Shown: positions 52,604 through 62,175, counted from the stretch's first letter. The stretch: 64,000 nt of DNA from Clostridiaceae bacterium BL-3 (GCA_902809985.1 CADDXC010000001.1:1116001-1180000), one strand, 5' to 3'. Program-made: numbers and translations. Notes: generated from the letters alone by a model not told the origin.

Positions 52604-52640
52604 GGTAGTTTATCCTTTCTCATCTCTTTTAATATTGTTG

Positions 52641-53165
52641 TTAGGTATATATTTTTTCTATCTTTTTAATATTGTTTTTGTTATCTTTACCGAGGGTTTC
52701 TGTGAAAGCACAGTATTTGTCTACAAGAGATACTATTAATGATTCTCTGTACTTTGGCGGTTTTAATGTCAATGGCCACATGTGTTTTGCTATTATGTCT
52801 TTTTCCACATCATTTAAATTAAAATACATGTTTGCATTTTTTAATGCTTCAGCAGGGTGCGTAAAGGCATGTAATCCATTTTCAGGCTTTGATGTATGCC
52901 AGTCGTATAAAAATAAATCATGAAGCAGGCCTCCTCTGGCTGCAAAACGATAATTCAGGTTTAAATATTTGCATAGTATATAGCTCTTGTAGGAAACATT
53001 AATGCAATGTTCAAGGCATGACAAATTGCTGTGCTGTACGAAATCTTGCATGGATAAGACAACAGGGCTGGTGATTAAGTCTTCAACACACTGTCTGTAT
53101 TCAGCATTAAGATCAATTTTAGAATATATTTTTAAACGCAATTTTGATTTTATAGATCTTATCAT
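52641..53165 (-). CDS. HD-domain phosphohydrolase-like protein
   Basis: A 174-residue HD-superfamily protein. Metal ligands: His in LEHCINVSYKS, the HD pair in GGLLHDLFLYDWH, His in THPAEALKNA and Asp in SLVDKYCAF. Activity would be on nucleotides or phosphate esters; substrate unknown. The start ATG 53165 lies behind GAGGTGTGG and overlaps the end of the CmpB-like gene by 47 bp in another frame, so translation may be coupled. It is upstream of the broken yidC in the same operon. Confidence 0.8.
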   Translation of the reverse strand: MIRSIKSKLRLKIYSKIDLNAEYRQCVEDLITSPVVLSMQDFVQHSNLSCLEHCINVSYKSYILCKYLNLNYRFAARGGLLHDLFLYDWHTSKPENGLHAFTHPAEALKNANMYFNLNDVEKDIIAKHMWPLTLKPPKYRESLIVSLVDKYCAFTETLGKDNKNNIKKIEKIYT

Positions 53166-53832
53166 TTACCACACCTCTGATATTCTGGTTTGCTATTCCT
53201 AAAATTAAAATCATTATTCTGGGGCATGCCTTCAGGAACCTTTCATATTTCATTATTTTATTGCAGTAAATACCTACAGGAAAATTTAAGTGGTTTATAA
53301 TTATATGTCTAAGCTTCAATGCATCGATTGTGGATTTTACCGTATCCAGCATAAAATAGATCATTAAAAATAATACAATATAAGTTTTAACCTTGTCACG
53401 AACATATAAAAATGCTGAGGATGCCAATGGCTGAATTATTTGAACTACCAGAAATGCAAGTATTCCCCACAACAGCGAGTATTGTGGACATATATACCCT
53501 CTGATATTTGCATAGTTGTCACTGTAATCCCACCATTTGCAGTTAAATAGTTTTTCCAGAATAAAGCCAGTTGCATATTCCAATAATGTAACAACAATAA
53601 CGGATAATAAAATGCCTACAAATATAGAATAATTTTCAGAATAAGTGTCTATCAGTGAGGATATCTGCAATACCAGAACAGCTCCAAGGCCGTATATCGG
53701 GCAAAAAGGGCCGTTTAAAAAGCCCCTGTTGACAAAGCTTTTTCTATTTATACTTGCGAAAGTGGTTTCAATTAACCACCCCAGAAAAGAGTAAAAAGTA
53801 AAAAATAAAAATAGAGTACCGTAATCATTCAT
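53119..53832 (-). CDS. CmpB-type putative ABC permease membrane protein
   Basis: A 237-residue membrane protein of the ABC_trans_CmpB family (PF06541-like). Conserved features are FFTFYSFLGWLIETTFASINRKSFVNRGFLNGPFCPIYGLGA (in segments) and WWDYSDNYANIRGYICPQYSLLWG. Five or six helices are predicted. Its name derives from weak ABC permease similarity; no ATPase is adjacent. The 3' end overlaps the HD-domain gene. It begins the operon behind a sigma-A promoter. Confidence 0.85.
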   Translation of the reverse strand: MNDYGTLFLFFTFYSFLGWLIETTFASINRKSFVNRGFLNGPFCPIYGLGAVLVLQISSLIDTYSENYSIFVGILLSVIVVTLLEYATGFILEKLFNCKWWDYSDNYANIRGYICPQYSLLWGILAFLVVQIIQPLASSAFLYVRDKVKTYIVLFLMIYFMLDTVKSTIDALKLRHIIINHLNFPVGIYCNKIMKYERFLKACPRIMILILGIANQNIRGVVNDKIYKIKIAFKNIF

Positions 53833-53909
53833 AATATTTCACCTCTAAGCATATCTAGTGTACAAAGTATTATTAAAATATTGAATAATTCGTACGTTTG
53901 AACGAAAAC

Positions 53910-53939
53910 ATTTTATCATATACATATGTATATAGTCAA
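53910..53939 (-). promoter_or_regulatory. Promoter with palindromic spacer, CmpB operon
   Basis: Minus-strand TTGACT (53934-53939) and TAAAAT (53910-53915) are 18 bp apart. The spacer holds the perfect 16-bp palindrome ATATACATATGTATAT (53918-53933), a likely repressor site. The rest of the gap 53940-54206 has no gene; it should hold the promoter of the secreted protein gene. Confidence 0.65.
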
Positions 53940-54206
53940 TTAAATTTTATTAATTATATATAAACAAACTGTTAAATATTTGTAATGCTAATTTCTATTG
54001 CATCAATACACATCTTTTTAAATAGCAGCTACTTGGAAAATTATTTTTTACAATTAGGAGACAATTAAAGGATGAATTTAACACATACATAGTCCATAAT
54101 AGAAATTGTAGTAAATATTACATGCATGGAGTAAATTACTATTTAAAAAATCATTATAATTAAATGCTCATTGTATACTTAAAAATATAAGAAAGGACGG
54201 TAAAAA

Positions 54207-55040
54207 ATGAATAAAAAAAGATTGCTGACTGTAACTCTAGCTTCGGTATTGATAGTAGCAAGTACAGCAGCAGTTGCTTTTGCAAGCCAATATTCTGCCA
54301 GTTCTACTAAAAATGTTGTGAAGTTGGCAAGTGATAAAGAGAATTCAACTCCAAAGGCTGCTGCTTCAAAGACTGTAACTTTAAACACTGATACTGGAGA
54401 AATTATTTTGACAGATACAGATCAAGCTGAACTTACCGATGAATTGAAAAAGATGGAAAATGGAACTATAAGGAGTAAGCCAGAAGCTGTTCAAGATCTA
54501 AAGGATTTAATCAATGATCTTAAAAGTGGTAAAATTAAATTATTAGATATAAGTGATGAGCAGGCTGTTAAAACTGCCAAAAATGCAATAAAATATTACA
54601 CTGGACTGGATGTAGAAGAAGTGATTCGCAGGGATGGCTTAAGACCATATATCACCAGATACAATAGTCCCTATGCCTGGGGGCCGGATATATTAGTGTC
54701 TTTTGATGGTGAGGGCAACACCAAAGATAATATTTCTGCTTCAATATCAGCTGTTGATGGAAAAGTCTACAATGTTACAGCAATAATTGGCCGTTATCCA
54801 AAAGTCAATATTGATAATGATAAAGTTAATGAATCTGCTGCTTCGTTTCTAAAGGATAAAGGTTTTGGTGCTAATTTTAAAAGTATAGCTGTTGATAATG
54901 AAAAAGCTTCAGGAGGTATTGTGGGAGCAAAGGCATTATATGAGGATGGAACTGAAATATTGATGGAGTTTAATGCATCAAATAACTCTGTTATTAACTT
55001 TACTCATTACAATTTAAAGACAATGAAGTTCGCTAAGTAA
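54207..55040 (+). CDS. Secreted protein of unknown function
   Basis: A 277-residue exported protein: signal peptide 1-27 (LLTVTLASVLIVASTAAVAFA) followed by a Lys/Ser-rich linker and a mixed alpha/beta domain (DLINDLKSGKIKLLDISDEQ, VEEVIRRDGLRPYIT, SASISAVDGKVYNVTAII). The C-terminal part with a DG-K-Y pattern recalls PepSY-like folds, but I would not assert it. It lies 123 bp before a response regulator and histidine kinase gene pair, on the same strand, so it may be their signal partner or target. A 12-bp hairpin lies between. Confidence 0.7.
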   Translation: MNKKRLLTVTLASVLIVASTAAVAFASQYSASSTKNVVKLASDKENSTPKAAASKTVTLNTDTGEIILTDTDQAELTDELKKMENGTIRSKPEAVQDLKDLINDLKSGKIKLLDISDEQAVKTAKNAIKYYTGLDVEEVIRRDGLRPYITRYNSPYAWGPDILVSFDGEGNTKDNISASISAVDGKVYNVTAIIGRYPKVNIDNDKVNESAASFLKDKGFGANFKSIAVDNEKASGGIVGAKALYEDGTEILMEFNASNNSVINFTHYNLKTMKFAK

Positions 55041-55088
55041 TTATTAAAAGCTATAATAGGCAAAATAACTTTATATATAAACAGGATT

Positions 55089-55130
55089 CAGGCATCAGAT
55101 GGGACTTTTTTATATTCTATCTGATGCTTG
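55089..55130 (+). terminator. Hairpin between the secreted protein gene and the two-component genes
   Basis: CAGGCATCAGAT (55089-55100) pairs with ATCTGATGCTTG (55119-55130), one mismatch-like G-U, 18-nt loop. No U run follows it on either strand, so it could be a processing or attenuation stem rather than a terminator. Confidence 0.45.
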
Positions 55131-55163
55131 AAAATTGTTATCCAGGGTTCGGGAGGGTTTTAA

Positions 55164-55817
55164 ATGATAAAAATATTGATTGTAGAAGATGAAGTCCCAA
55201 TATCAAATCTCATTAAACTAAATTTGGCATTGGCAAATTATGAGTGTAAACAATGTTATGATGGACAGGAGGCTTTAAATATATTGAAAAATGAAAACTT
55301 TGATTTAATACTTCTAGATGTAATGCTTCCTAAAATTGATGGTTTTACGCTTTATAAAAAAATAAAACCATTGGGATTGCCGGTGATTTTTTTAACTGCA
55401 AGAACTTCTGTTGGTGATAGGGTAAGCGGACTCAAAATGGGGGCGGATGACTACATAATAAAGCCCTTTGAAGGTATTGAACTGATTGCAAGAATTGAAA
55501 ATGTATTAAGACATTACAATAAAAATTGTAAAATACTCAAATACAGGAATTTAGAAATAAATTTAGAAGAAAGGACAGTAAAAGAAAATGGAAAATTGAT
55601 AGATCTTACGTTAAAGGAATTTGAACTTTTAGCATTTTTAATGCAAAACAAAAATAAAGTTCTTACAAGAGAACGCCTGATAGAAAAGGTATGGGGATAT
55701 GATTATATTGGAGAAACCAGAACTATAGACAACCATATTCAAAAATTAAGAAAAAAATTGGCCATGAGAGATAGCATAAAAACCGTATTTGGTTTGGGAT
55801 ATAGAATGGAGGAATAA
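55164..55817 (+). CDS. OmpR/PhoB-type response regulator
   Basis: A 217-residue regulator: receiver domain with acidic pair in VEDE (residues 8-10), phospho-acceptor Asp52 in LLDVMLPK and the conserved Thr/Lys in FLTARTS and KPFE, then a winged-helix DNA-binding domain (LTLKEFELLAFLMQNKNKVLTRERLI, TIDNHIQKLRKKL). It overlaps nothing, and the kinase gene starts 0 bp after its stop, so both are co-translated. Confidence 0.92.
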   Translation: MIKILIVEDEVPISNLIKLNLALANYECKQCYDGQEALNILKNENFDLILLDVMLPKIDGFTLYKKIKPLGLPVIFLTARTSVGDRVSGLKMGADDYIIKPFEGIELIARIENVLRHYNKNCKILKYRNLEINLEERTVKENGKLIDLTLKEFELLAFLMQNKNKVLTRERLIEKVWGYDYIGETRTIDNHIQKLRKKLAMRDSIKTVFGLGYRMEE

Positions 55818-57281
55818 ATGAAGCTCTGGGAAAAAATATTCATAAGTATTTTACTCGTTTTTCAGGTATTCTTTATTTCTTCAAGTATTTTTTTGATTAA
55901 TAGAAGTTTTAATTCAAATTTGGACAATGAAATCAATTCTGGAATAAGTGAACAAAACAGACTTTGCATTTCCCTGGCAGCAGATATGTATCTAGCTAAA
56001 ATGCATCAATATCCGGACAATATCCAGAAAAAGTTTAGTAAAGAGGATACAGACTCCATTGTAAGTACTTATATAAGTCATTTTAAAGAAGGAAAAATAT
56101 TCATAAATGTAACAGATAAAAATGGAAATGAAATCATCACTAATTTTAAAGTAAATGCAGACAAAACAAAAAAGCAATTACATGCTCCCTTAAATAAAGT
56201 TTCTTATGTAATAAAAGATGTGAAGGGTAAATCCTATTTATTTATAGACAAAAAAATTAATTTGAATGACAATGATTATAACATTTCTTATATAAAGGAA
56301 ATATCTTATATATATGAAAATGAAAAATTCATGTTTAACCTTTTAATGAAGTTAAATGTGTTCTTATGTATAACTTTAGCAGCAGTAATGATAGTATTAA
56401 GTAAAATTATTACAAGACCTATAAATGGATTAATAAAATCCACCAGAAAAATATCTGAAGGAAATTTTAGTGAAAGAGTGGAAATAGATACGGATGATGA
56501 AATTGGCCTGCTGGCCGAAAATTTTAACAATATGGCTGATGTCATAGAAGATAAAATAAAGGCTTTAAAAAATGTGTCACAGGATAAGCAGAGGTTCATT
56601 GATAATTTGACACATGAACTGAGAACTCCACTAACTTCCATTATAGGTTATGCAGATTTTTTACGAACTAACAAGTGTGATGAAGAAACTTCCATACAAT
56701 CTTTAAATTACATATACAGTGAAGGTAAAAGACTGGAGAGCTTATCTTCTAAATTGATGGATTTAATAATTCTCAAAAAAGAAAATTTGGATATAAAAAA
56801 GGTAAATGTAAAAGAACTTTTATATGAAATACGCAGTCGATTAACTCCCAAATTAAAGGAAAGCACTATAGACTTAAAAATTGTTTCAGGAGATTTTTAT
56901 ATGTCAATTGATAAAGAGCTTATGATAATACTAATAAGCAATCTTGTTGACAATTCAATAAAGGCTTCTAAAAGTGGTGATGAGATTCATTTAAAGGCAT
57001 ATATGGATGAAGACCCTATTATTGAGGTTGAGGATATGGGGGTTGGAATTTCTAAAGCTGACATGGAAAAGATATTTGAGCCTTTTTATATGGTTGATAA
57101 ATCAAGGGATAGGCGTAATAATGGGGCTGGTTTAGGACTTGCATTGTGTTCAAAAATCGCTGAAATTCACGATGCCAAAATTCATGTGGAAAGTGAGCTG
57201 GGTAAAGGCACTAAAATAAAGCTTCGTTTTGTAAATAACCGTGACTTATCAGGCATAAAATTCGGTCATAATATTATCTAA
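55818..57281 (+). CDS. Sensor histidine kinase with HAMP domain
   Basis: A 487-residue membrane kinase: helix 1 near 8-28, external sensor domain to about 170, helix 2 (FLCITLAAVMIVLSKIIT), HAMP linker, then H-box NLTHELRTPLTSIIGYADFL, N-box LVDNSIKA, G1 DMGVGIS, F-box FEPFYMV and G2 GAGLGLAL. It partners the regulator immediately upstream. The signal is unknown; the small secreted protein gene 5' of the pair is a candidate. It ends 7 bp from the opposing permease gene. Confidence 0.92.
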   Translation: MKLWEKIFISILLVFQVFFISSSIFLINRSFNSNLDNEINSGISEQNRLCISLAADMYLAKMHQYPDNIQKKFSKEDTDSIVSTYISHFKEGKIFINVTDKNGNEIITNFKVNADKTKKQLHAPLNKVSYVIKDVKGKSYLFIDKKINLNDNDYNISYIKEISYIYENEKFMFNLLMKLNVFLCITLAAVMIVLSKIITRPINGLIKSTRKISEGNFSERVEIDTDDEIGLLAENFNNMADVIEDKIKALKNVSQDKQRFIDNLTHELRTPLTSIIGYADFLRTNKCDEETSIQSLNYIYSEGKRLESLSSKLMDLIILKKENLDIKKVNVKELLYEIRSRLTPKLKESTIDLKIVSGDFYMSIDKELMIILISNLVDNSIKASKSGDEIHLKAYMDEDPIIEVEDMGVGISKADMEKIFEPFYMVDKSRDRRNNGAGLGLALCSKIAEIHDAKIHVESELGKGTKIKLRFVNNRDLSGIKFGHNII

Positions 57282-57288
57282 TGTATAT

Positions 57289-58086
57289 TCAAATCAGCTT
57301 TTCAGGAATAAATCCGGAGGAAATCCTCTTTACAAGTATATAATCAAGTGCCAGCAGAGCTCCGCCTCCTACAAGCATCACAGCTTTGCTGAGCAAAAGT
57401 ACCCCTGTCATCTGGCCCACCAGTAAAAGAATTACTGGAATGAGAAGAAAGCCGCTTACCTGCTGTGCTTCCTGGAAGGTTTCCGATTTTGCAGATACCA
57501 TCACAGTAAATGTAAGCGATAGTAAATTAACTGCAGGTGAAATCCAAAATATGATTATAAGCCATTTTATATCCGGGAAAATAAGTTTTCCAAAATAGAT
57601 GAAACCCCCGATATTAAATATTATGCCAAAGATTATAAATGAAATAAAGGTAATTATGTAAGATGGCACAAAGACACCTAAAATCTTGGCTCTGAGCAGC
57701 TGTTCCATGGATATTGGCGTATAAAGCAGAGATTCCATGGTCTTGTGTTCCTTTTCTCCCACAAAACTGCTGGCTCCGATAACTCCTGAACACATTATTG
57801 GAATTATAAGAAAATATGACGGAAACATAAAGTTCAGCGATACTTTTATTAAAAGCTGGGCAGGAGCATATGCACTATATTCTGAAGGCAGCTTTTTTAA
57901 AAGAGGAGCCATTTTTGTAAAGGTACTTGAATCACTTTCAATAAAATTCGCACCGATAAGTATTGCCAGAGGTATGATTACAATCAAAACAATTGGCACA
58001 ATAGTCATGGGAAGAATAACCCGCTTTGAACTTGTTATTTCATTTATATCTTTATATATCAACGCTTTTTCACTTTTATTAATCAT
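57289..58086 (-). CDS. ABC-2 type permease (NatB-like)
   Basis: A 265-residue permease with six helices; the block SSFVGEKEHKTMESLLYTPIS after helix 2 is typical of NatB/ABC-2 exporters. It forms an exporter with the ATPase 19 bp upstream. Substrate unknown: sodium, bacteriocin or lipid export are usual for this group. It is the last gene of the Xre-ATPase-permease operon. Confidence 0.88.
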   Translation of the reverse strand: MINKSEKALIYKDINEITSSKRVILPMTIVPIVLIVIIPLAILIGANFIESDSSTFTKMAPLLKKLPSEYSAYAPAQLLIKVSLNFMFPSYFLIIPIMCSGVIGASSFVGEKEHKTMESLLYTPISMEQLLRAKILGVFVPSYIITFISFIIFGIIFNIGGFIYFGKLIFPDIKWLIIIFWISPAVNLLSLTFTVMVSAKSETFQEAQQVSGFLLIPVILLLVGQMTGVLLLSKAVMLVGGGALLALDYILVKRISSGFIPEKLI

Positions 58087-58105
58087 TTTTCAAGTCACCT
58101 CAAAC

Positions 58106-59023
58106 TTATAGTGTTATATCATTGGATATACCCTTGATATATTTAAAGTACAGCTGCTCCAGGGACCATTTCTGCTGTATTGCCTCATAGATTTCCCCGC
58201 CGCCTGCCAGTATATTCTGTATTAGAGTATTAGCATCTTTGTCCCCTGAAATAGACTTGCTGTATGTGCCATTGCCTTCATAAATGAATCCAAATTTTTT
58301 CAAAATATTCTTTCCTCTTATCTTCAATTGAAGAGCTGCATTTTTCCTTGAGGCAAGCTCATCAAAGGTACCCAATCCAAGGACATATCCATTATTTATA
58401 AAGCCGTATAGCGTACAAATATCCTCAGCATATTTTAACTGATGTGTGCAGAGAAATATTGTAACCTGGTTTTCCTCAGCAAGTTCTTTTATAAGCCTTG
58501 TAACATTCAGTGCATTTTCCGGGTCCAAACCGGAAGTAGGTTCGTCAAGAAATAAAATCTGAGGATTGTGAACTAATGCTACAGCCAGTGAAACCCTCTT
58601 TCTCATTCCCGTACTGAAAGATTTCACCTTCTTGTCTCTTACATCCCACAGCTCCAATCTTTTTAATATAAAGTCCACCCGTTCATCAAGCAGTTTTTCT
58701 TCCATCTCATGCATTTTTCCAAAGAATATCAGGTTTTGCCTGGCAGTAAGATTTTCATAACAAGAAGCGCTTTCGGTCATAACTCCACACAATCTATGAA
58801 TCTCAATATTATTTTCCCCCACAGGTATTCCAAAAATTTCAGCATGCCCAGATGTGGCTGAAAGAACCCCGTTTAAAATTCTGACTGCAGTGGTTTTTCC
58901 CGATCCATTGGGCCCGAGAAAACCGAATATCTCACCTTTTGGTATGCTCAGACTTACACTGCTTAAAGCATTGACCTTTCCATCATAGGATTTTTCAAGA
59001 TTTTCTATATTTATGGCATCCAT
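58106..59023 (-). CDS. ABC transporter ATPase (NatA/CcmA-like)
   Basis: A 305-residue ATPase with Walker A GPNGSGKTT, Q-loop VMTESASCYENLT, signature FSTGMRKRV, Walker B ILFLDEPTSGLDP and H-loop CTHQLKY, followed by a C-terminal extension. Start ATG 59023 (MDAINIENLEKSY) lies inside the end of the upstream regulator gene, overlapping it by 29 bp, which suggests coupled translation. The next gene is its permease. Confidence 0.9.
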   Translation of the reverse strand: MDAINIENLEKSYDGKVNALSSVSLSIPKGEIFGFLGPNGSGKTTAVRILNGVLSATSGHAEIFGIPVGENNIEIHRLCGVMTESASCYENLTARQNLIFFGKMHEMEEKLLDERVDFILKRLELWDVRDKKVKSFSTGMRKRVSLAVALVHNPQILFLDEPTSGLDPENALNVTRLIKELAEENQVTIFLCTHQLKYAEDICTLYGFINNGYVLGLGTFDELASRKNAALQLKIRGKNILKKFGFIYEGNGTYSKSISGDKDANTLIQNILAGGGEIYEAIQQKWSLEQLYFKYIKGISNDITL

Positions 59024-60140
59024 CTGTCCCACCTAATTTCCCTTTCAATTTTTCAACAAGCAAATTGTACCGTTCATCTCCTTTTAAAGGTGAAAATGCA
59101 GGATTTTCAGCAACTGTATCAACAAAATTTTTCTTGATTGTCATATCATCTATGGGAGTATTTGTTCCGATACAATTATTATCCTCAAACCATTCAGCTA
59201 CCTGATTAAAATATTCATTCCCTTTAAATCTAATTGGAAATTTAATTCTGCAGACAGTATCCACATAGCGCTCTAAAGCATCTATGGCCTTTTCTTTTTT
59301 CTGCTCCATCAAATATCCCTGTGCAGCAGCGATATGAATCCCAAAAACATCATTTGTCAAAATGTCCTTAAGCTGAAAGGAATCGATAATTTGAAGGCCC
59401 TGGGAATAGATCTTATCAAATAGAACTGGCTCTTCCACGTTCAGAAAAAGATAATTGTTTAAAAGCGTCAGTGTGCTTATTACATTATTGTAAAGCAGTA
59501 TTTGATTCACGATTTTTGCCTGGTCAGTTTTTCCCTGCATCCTATATGCATTGATCAGTATGGAATCATCCCCGCTGTAGGGAGCTAATTCATTATCCAG
59601 CAGGCGAATGACTTCTTCACTGTTTCCCAGTACCATCTCTGCCAATGCTTCCTTGGTATTTGCATCTTTTATTTCAGAAATATTCTCCGACTCCTCTTTT
59701 ATTCTCTTGCTCAGCAATATACACTGCTGAAAAATTTGTTTTTTCACCACTTCTGTTTTTGCCAGAATGGAATAATTCAATAATAATTGAATCATGGAAA
59801 GCAAAAATGGGAAACAGGAATAATACTTTTTTATCAATTTCCTGCACTGCTCTATGACTTCATCAAAAGACCTCACGGCAAATTCATGTGAAAGACCAAT
59901 GTAGATTTTTTTAATCTCTTCCTTTGTAAGCTGTGGAGAATATCCCAGCAATTCATCCACTGAAATGTTAAAATAGGCTGCAAGCTCAGGAAGAAGCAAA
60001 ACATCAGGATAGCATGATCCTGATTCCCACTTGGAAACAGATGCTTTGGAAACTCCAATATAATCTGCCAGCTGTTCCTGTGTTATTCCCCTCTTTTTTC
60101 TCATATGAACAATACATTTACCTATATTCAACACTTTCAT
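58995..60140 (-). CDS. Xre-type regulator with TPR-like C-terminus
   Basis: A 381-residue protein: an N-terminal Xre helix-turn-helix (VHMRKKRGITQEQLADYIGVSKASVSKWESG) followed by about 300 residues of paired helices with TPR-like spacing, as in regulators that bind peptide signals or partner proteins. ATG 60140 is chosen, 6 bp after AGAGGTG; the in-frame GTG at 60149 has none. It overlaps the ATPase gene by 29 bp, so regulator and exporter are one unit, a common layout for peptide-antibiotic self-resistance or secretion modules. Confidence 0.85.
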   Translation of the reverse strand: MKVLNIGKCIVHMRKKRGITQEQLADYIGVSKASVSKWESGSCYPDVLLLPELAAYFNISVDELLGYSPQLTKEEIKKIYIGLSHEFAVRSFDEVIEQCRKLIKKYYSCFPFLLSMIQLLLNYSILAKTEVVKKQIFQQCILLSKRIKEESENISEIKDANTKEALAEMVLGNSEEVIRLLDNELAPYSGDDSILINAYRMQGKTDQAKIVNQILLYNNVISTLTLLNNYLFLNVEEPVLFDKIYSQGLQIIDSFQLKDILTNDVFGIHIAAAQGYLMEQKKEKAIDALERYVDTVCRIKFPIRFKGNEYFNQVAEWFEDNNCIGTNTPIDDMTIKKNFVDTVAENPAFSPLKGDERYNLLVEKLKGKLGGTDGCHKYRKS

Positions 60141-60248
60141 ATCTATCACCTCTAATAATATTTTATATGTTAATCTGTTTCCCGTAAATGGATTTGTAGT
60201 TGATTTTAGTAGAAAAAATCAACCTGGAGGAAACCTGATTTTATATAT

Positions 60249-60330
60249 GATGAAGTATCAGAATTGCATTCTGATTTTGGCAGATCTAGTATTGATCTTG
60301 TAGTGCTTATAAACTTTTTAGCAATCCATT
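60249..60330 (+). pseudogene. Transposase N-terminal remnant (IS1182/DUF772-like)
   Basis: The frame reads DEVSELHSDFGRSSIDLVVL, which resembles the start of IS1182-type transposases (usual form: GRPSIDPVVL). Nothing recognisable as the rest of a transposase follows. The wider gap 60150-60505 shows no other gene. Remnant of a lost element; could be chance similarity. Confidence 0.4.
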
Positions 60331-60505
60331 TATACCTTTTCAAGCTGTATTTTAACGATAGAGTCTATTTCATTTCTGGAGTTGCTTTCATAATACTCCT
60401 TAAGCTTTTCAGGTCTTGGTTAATGATAGCTATGGGTCAGTTGCCATGACAAAATTTAGAAATAAATGAGTAAGTTTTATTTATTTATAAAATAAAGTAT
60501 TTTTA

Positions 60506-61267
60506 TTATCCAATAAATACAATATTTTTTCTATTGAGACTGGGAATCTCCACAATCAAAGCTTGAACTCCAAACACATCTTTAATTAATTTTTCTGTTA
60601 AAATTTCTTCCGGTACTCCAAAAGTAACGACTTTTCCCTTATTCATTACATATAATTTATCACAATAAGTTGCTGCAAGATTTAAATCGTGCATTGCGGC
60701 AAATATTTCAACTTTCAATGACTTAACCGTTCGTAAAAGCTGTATTTGATATTGAATATCTAAATGATTAGTCGGTTCATCTAATATCAATGCTTTTGGT
60801 TCCTGAGTTAAAACTCTGGCCATCATAACACGCTGCTGTTCCCCTCCTGACAATGTATTAAAATTTCTTACGGCAAAATCAGCCATTCCTGTTTTAAGCA
60901 AAGATTCATGTGCCAACAAATAATCATTTTCATTATCTTGTTCCATGAGTTTTTTATGAGGTGTCCGACCCATAAGCACGACTTCTTCCACCGTAAAATC
61001 GAAATTTAAGTTATTCATCTGGGTCATTACACCTAATTTTTGGGCTGATTCTTTAGGAGTTATTGCTTCTAAGCTTTTTCCATCTATCCATATTATACCT
61101 TTATTAGGCTTTAAAACGCGATAAATTGTTTTAAGGAAAGTCGATTTTCCACTCCCGTTTGGACCAATAATGCCAACAAATTCCTTATTTTTTACTTCTG
61201 CATTAATATCACGAATAATCATCTTATTCCCAATTTTTACTGATAAATTTTCTGCCTTTATCTCCAT
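60506..61267 (-). CDS. ABC ATPase of iron/cobalamin uptake type (FecE/FhuC-like)
   Basis: A 253-residue ATPase with Walker A GPNGSGKST, signature LSGGEQQRV, Walker B ALILDEPTNHLDI and H-loop AAMHDLN, typical of siderophore or B12 importers. Its GGAGATGAG ribosome site is the end of the permease gene upstream; in the unbroken frame the permease TAA stop is followed at once by this ATG. The permease partner is a fragment, and no binding protein gene is present, so the system is probably inactive. Confidence 0.9.
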   Translation of the reverse strand: MEIKAENLSVKIGNKMIIRDINAEVKNKEFVGIIGPNGSGKSTFLKTIYRVLKPNKGIIWIDGKSLEAITPKESAQKLGVMTQMNNLNFDFTVEEVVLMGRTPHKKLMEQDNENDYLLAHESLLKTGMADFAVRNFNTLSGGEQQRVMMARVLTQEPKALILDEPTNHLDIQYQIQLLRTVKSLKVEIFAAMHDLNLAATYCDKLYVMNKGKVVTFGVPEEILTEKLIKDVFGVQALIVEIPSLNRKNIVFIG

Positions 61268-61269
61268 TT

Positions 61270-61790
61270 ACTCATCTCCAAACCCATAAGATTTTCTCAT
61301 CATTAACCAAATAAAGAAAGGCCCTCTCCAACCATAGAAGTTATAATACCAATTGGAAGTTCACCATTTTTAAGTATAATTTTTGATACAACGTCACACC
61401 AGATCATAAAAATCGAACCTACAATCACAGACAAAGGAATGACATAACGATGATCTGAACCTACAATCATTCGAACAATATGAGGAATAACTAACCCGGT
61501 AAAACTGATAACACCAACTGCTGCCACTAAAATTCCTGTAACAGCTGCTGAAAAAGCAAGATAAATTTTACGGACATTTGTTACATCAATTCCTAAAGTA
61601 GTAGCTGATTCATCTCCAATTAATAAGGTATTCATAACACGAAATTGAGTTAAAAAGAATAAAATACAGATTATTACAATAACCGTTGGAACCAATAAAA
61701 CTTTCCATGAAGAACTAGCCAAACTACCCATTGTCCAAAAAGTAACGGATCTAATTCCTTCAGAATCCCCTGCGTCGTTACTGCAAATTT
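61270..61790 (-). pseudogene. FecCD-type permease: 5' half lost, 3' end frameshifted
   Basis: C-terminal half of an iron-siderophore permease: AGDSEGIRSVTFWTMGSLASSSW, then GIDVTNVRKIYLAF, GVISFTGLVIPHIVRMIVG and ELPIGIITSMVG. The frame ends early (VGEGLSLFG*) because of two extra bases in GGAGAGGG near 61330; without them it reads VGGPFFIWLMMRKS to a TAA that abuts the ATPase start. Upstream the family sequence stops near 61790, where an ECF sigma gene takes over. The N-terminal half and the binding protein gene are absent. Confidence 0.85.
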
Positions 61791-62132
61791 GTATGGTTCA
61801 TTCAGATTATGGATGAGAACGTGCAATCGTCTTGCCGCATCTTTATCAAGATAATCTTTTTCTAAATCTGATGTTGTGTATGTAAAATCCCCACCTATTC
61901 CCAGAGCCATCCGCTTTCGTTTTTTGGAAAGCGAGAAGTAAGTGTTTTTAGCAATCTGACAAAGCCATACGTATAATTTGCAGCTTCCATTGAACTTATC
62001 TATATGCCGCATGGCTTTGAAAAAAGTTTCCTGTGTAACTTCTTCAGCAATATCCTCATTACGACACAGAGCCAGAACGTATTTATATACACCGGAAAAG
62101 TTTTCTGCATATATTTCTCCAAAGTCTGTCAT
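61674..62132 (-). pseudogene. ECF sigma factor fused out of frame to the FecCD remnant
   Basis: An RNA polymerase sigma-70 (ECF) gene: region 2 ENFSGVYKYVLALCRNEDIAEEVTQETFFKA and FNGSCKLYVWLCQIAKN are intact. At HNLNEPYKF (near 61785) region 4 should begin (usual continuation EVFSLRIFGELSF-like), but the sequence turns into the permease read in another frame, giving VTTQGILKELDPLLFGQWVV. The -35-binding region 4 helix-turn-helix is therefore lost. GGGAGG precedes the ATG. It follows the MutS-like gene by 43 bp. Confidence 0.8.
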
Positions 62133-62175
62133 TTCACACCTCCCATGTATAAGACTCAGCTCCTGTAAAAGTGTT

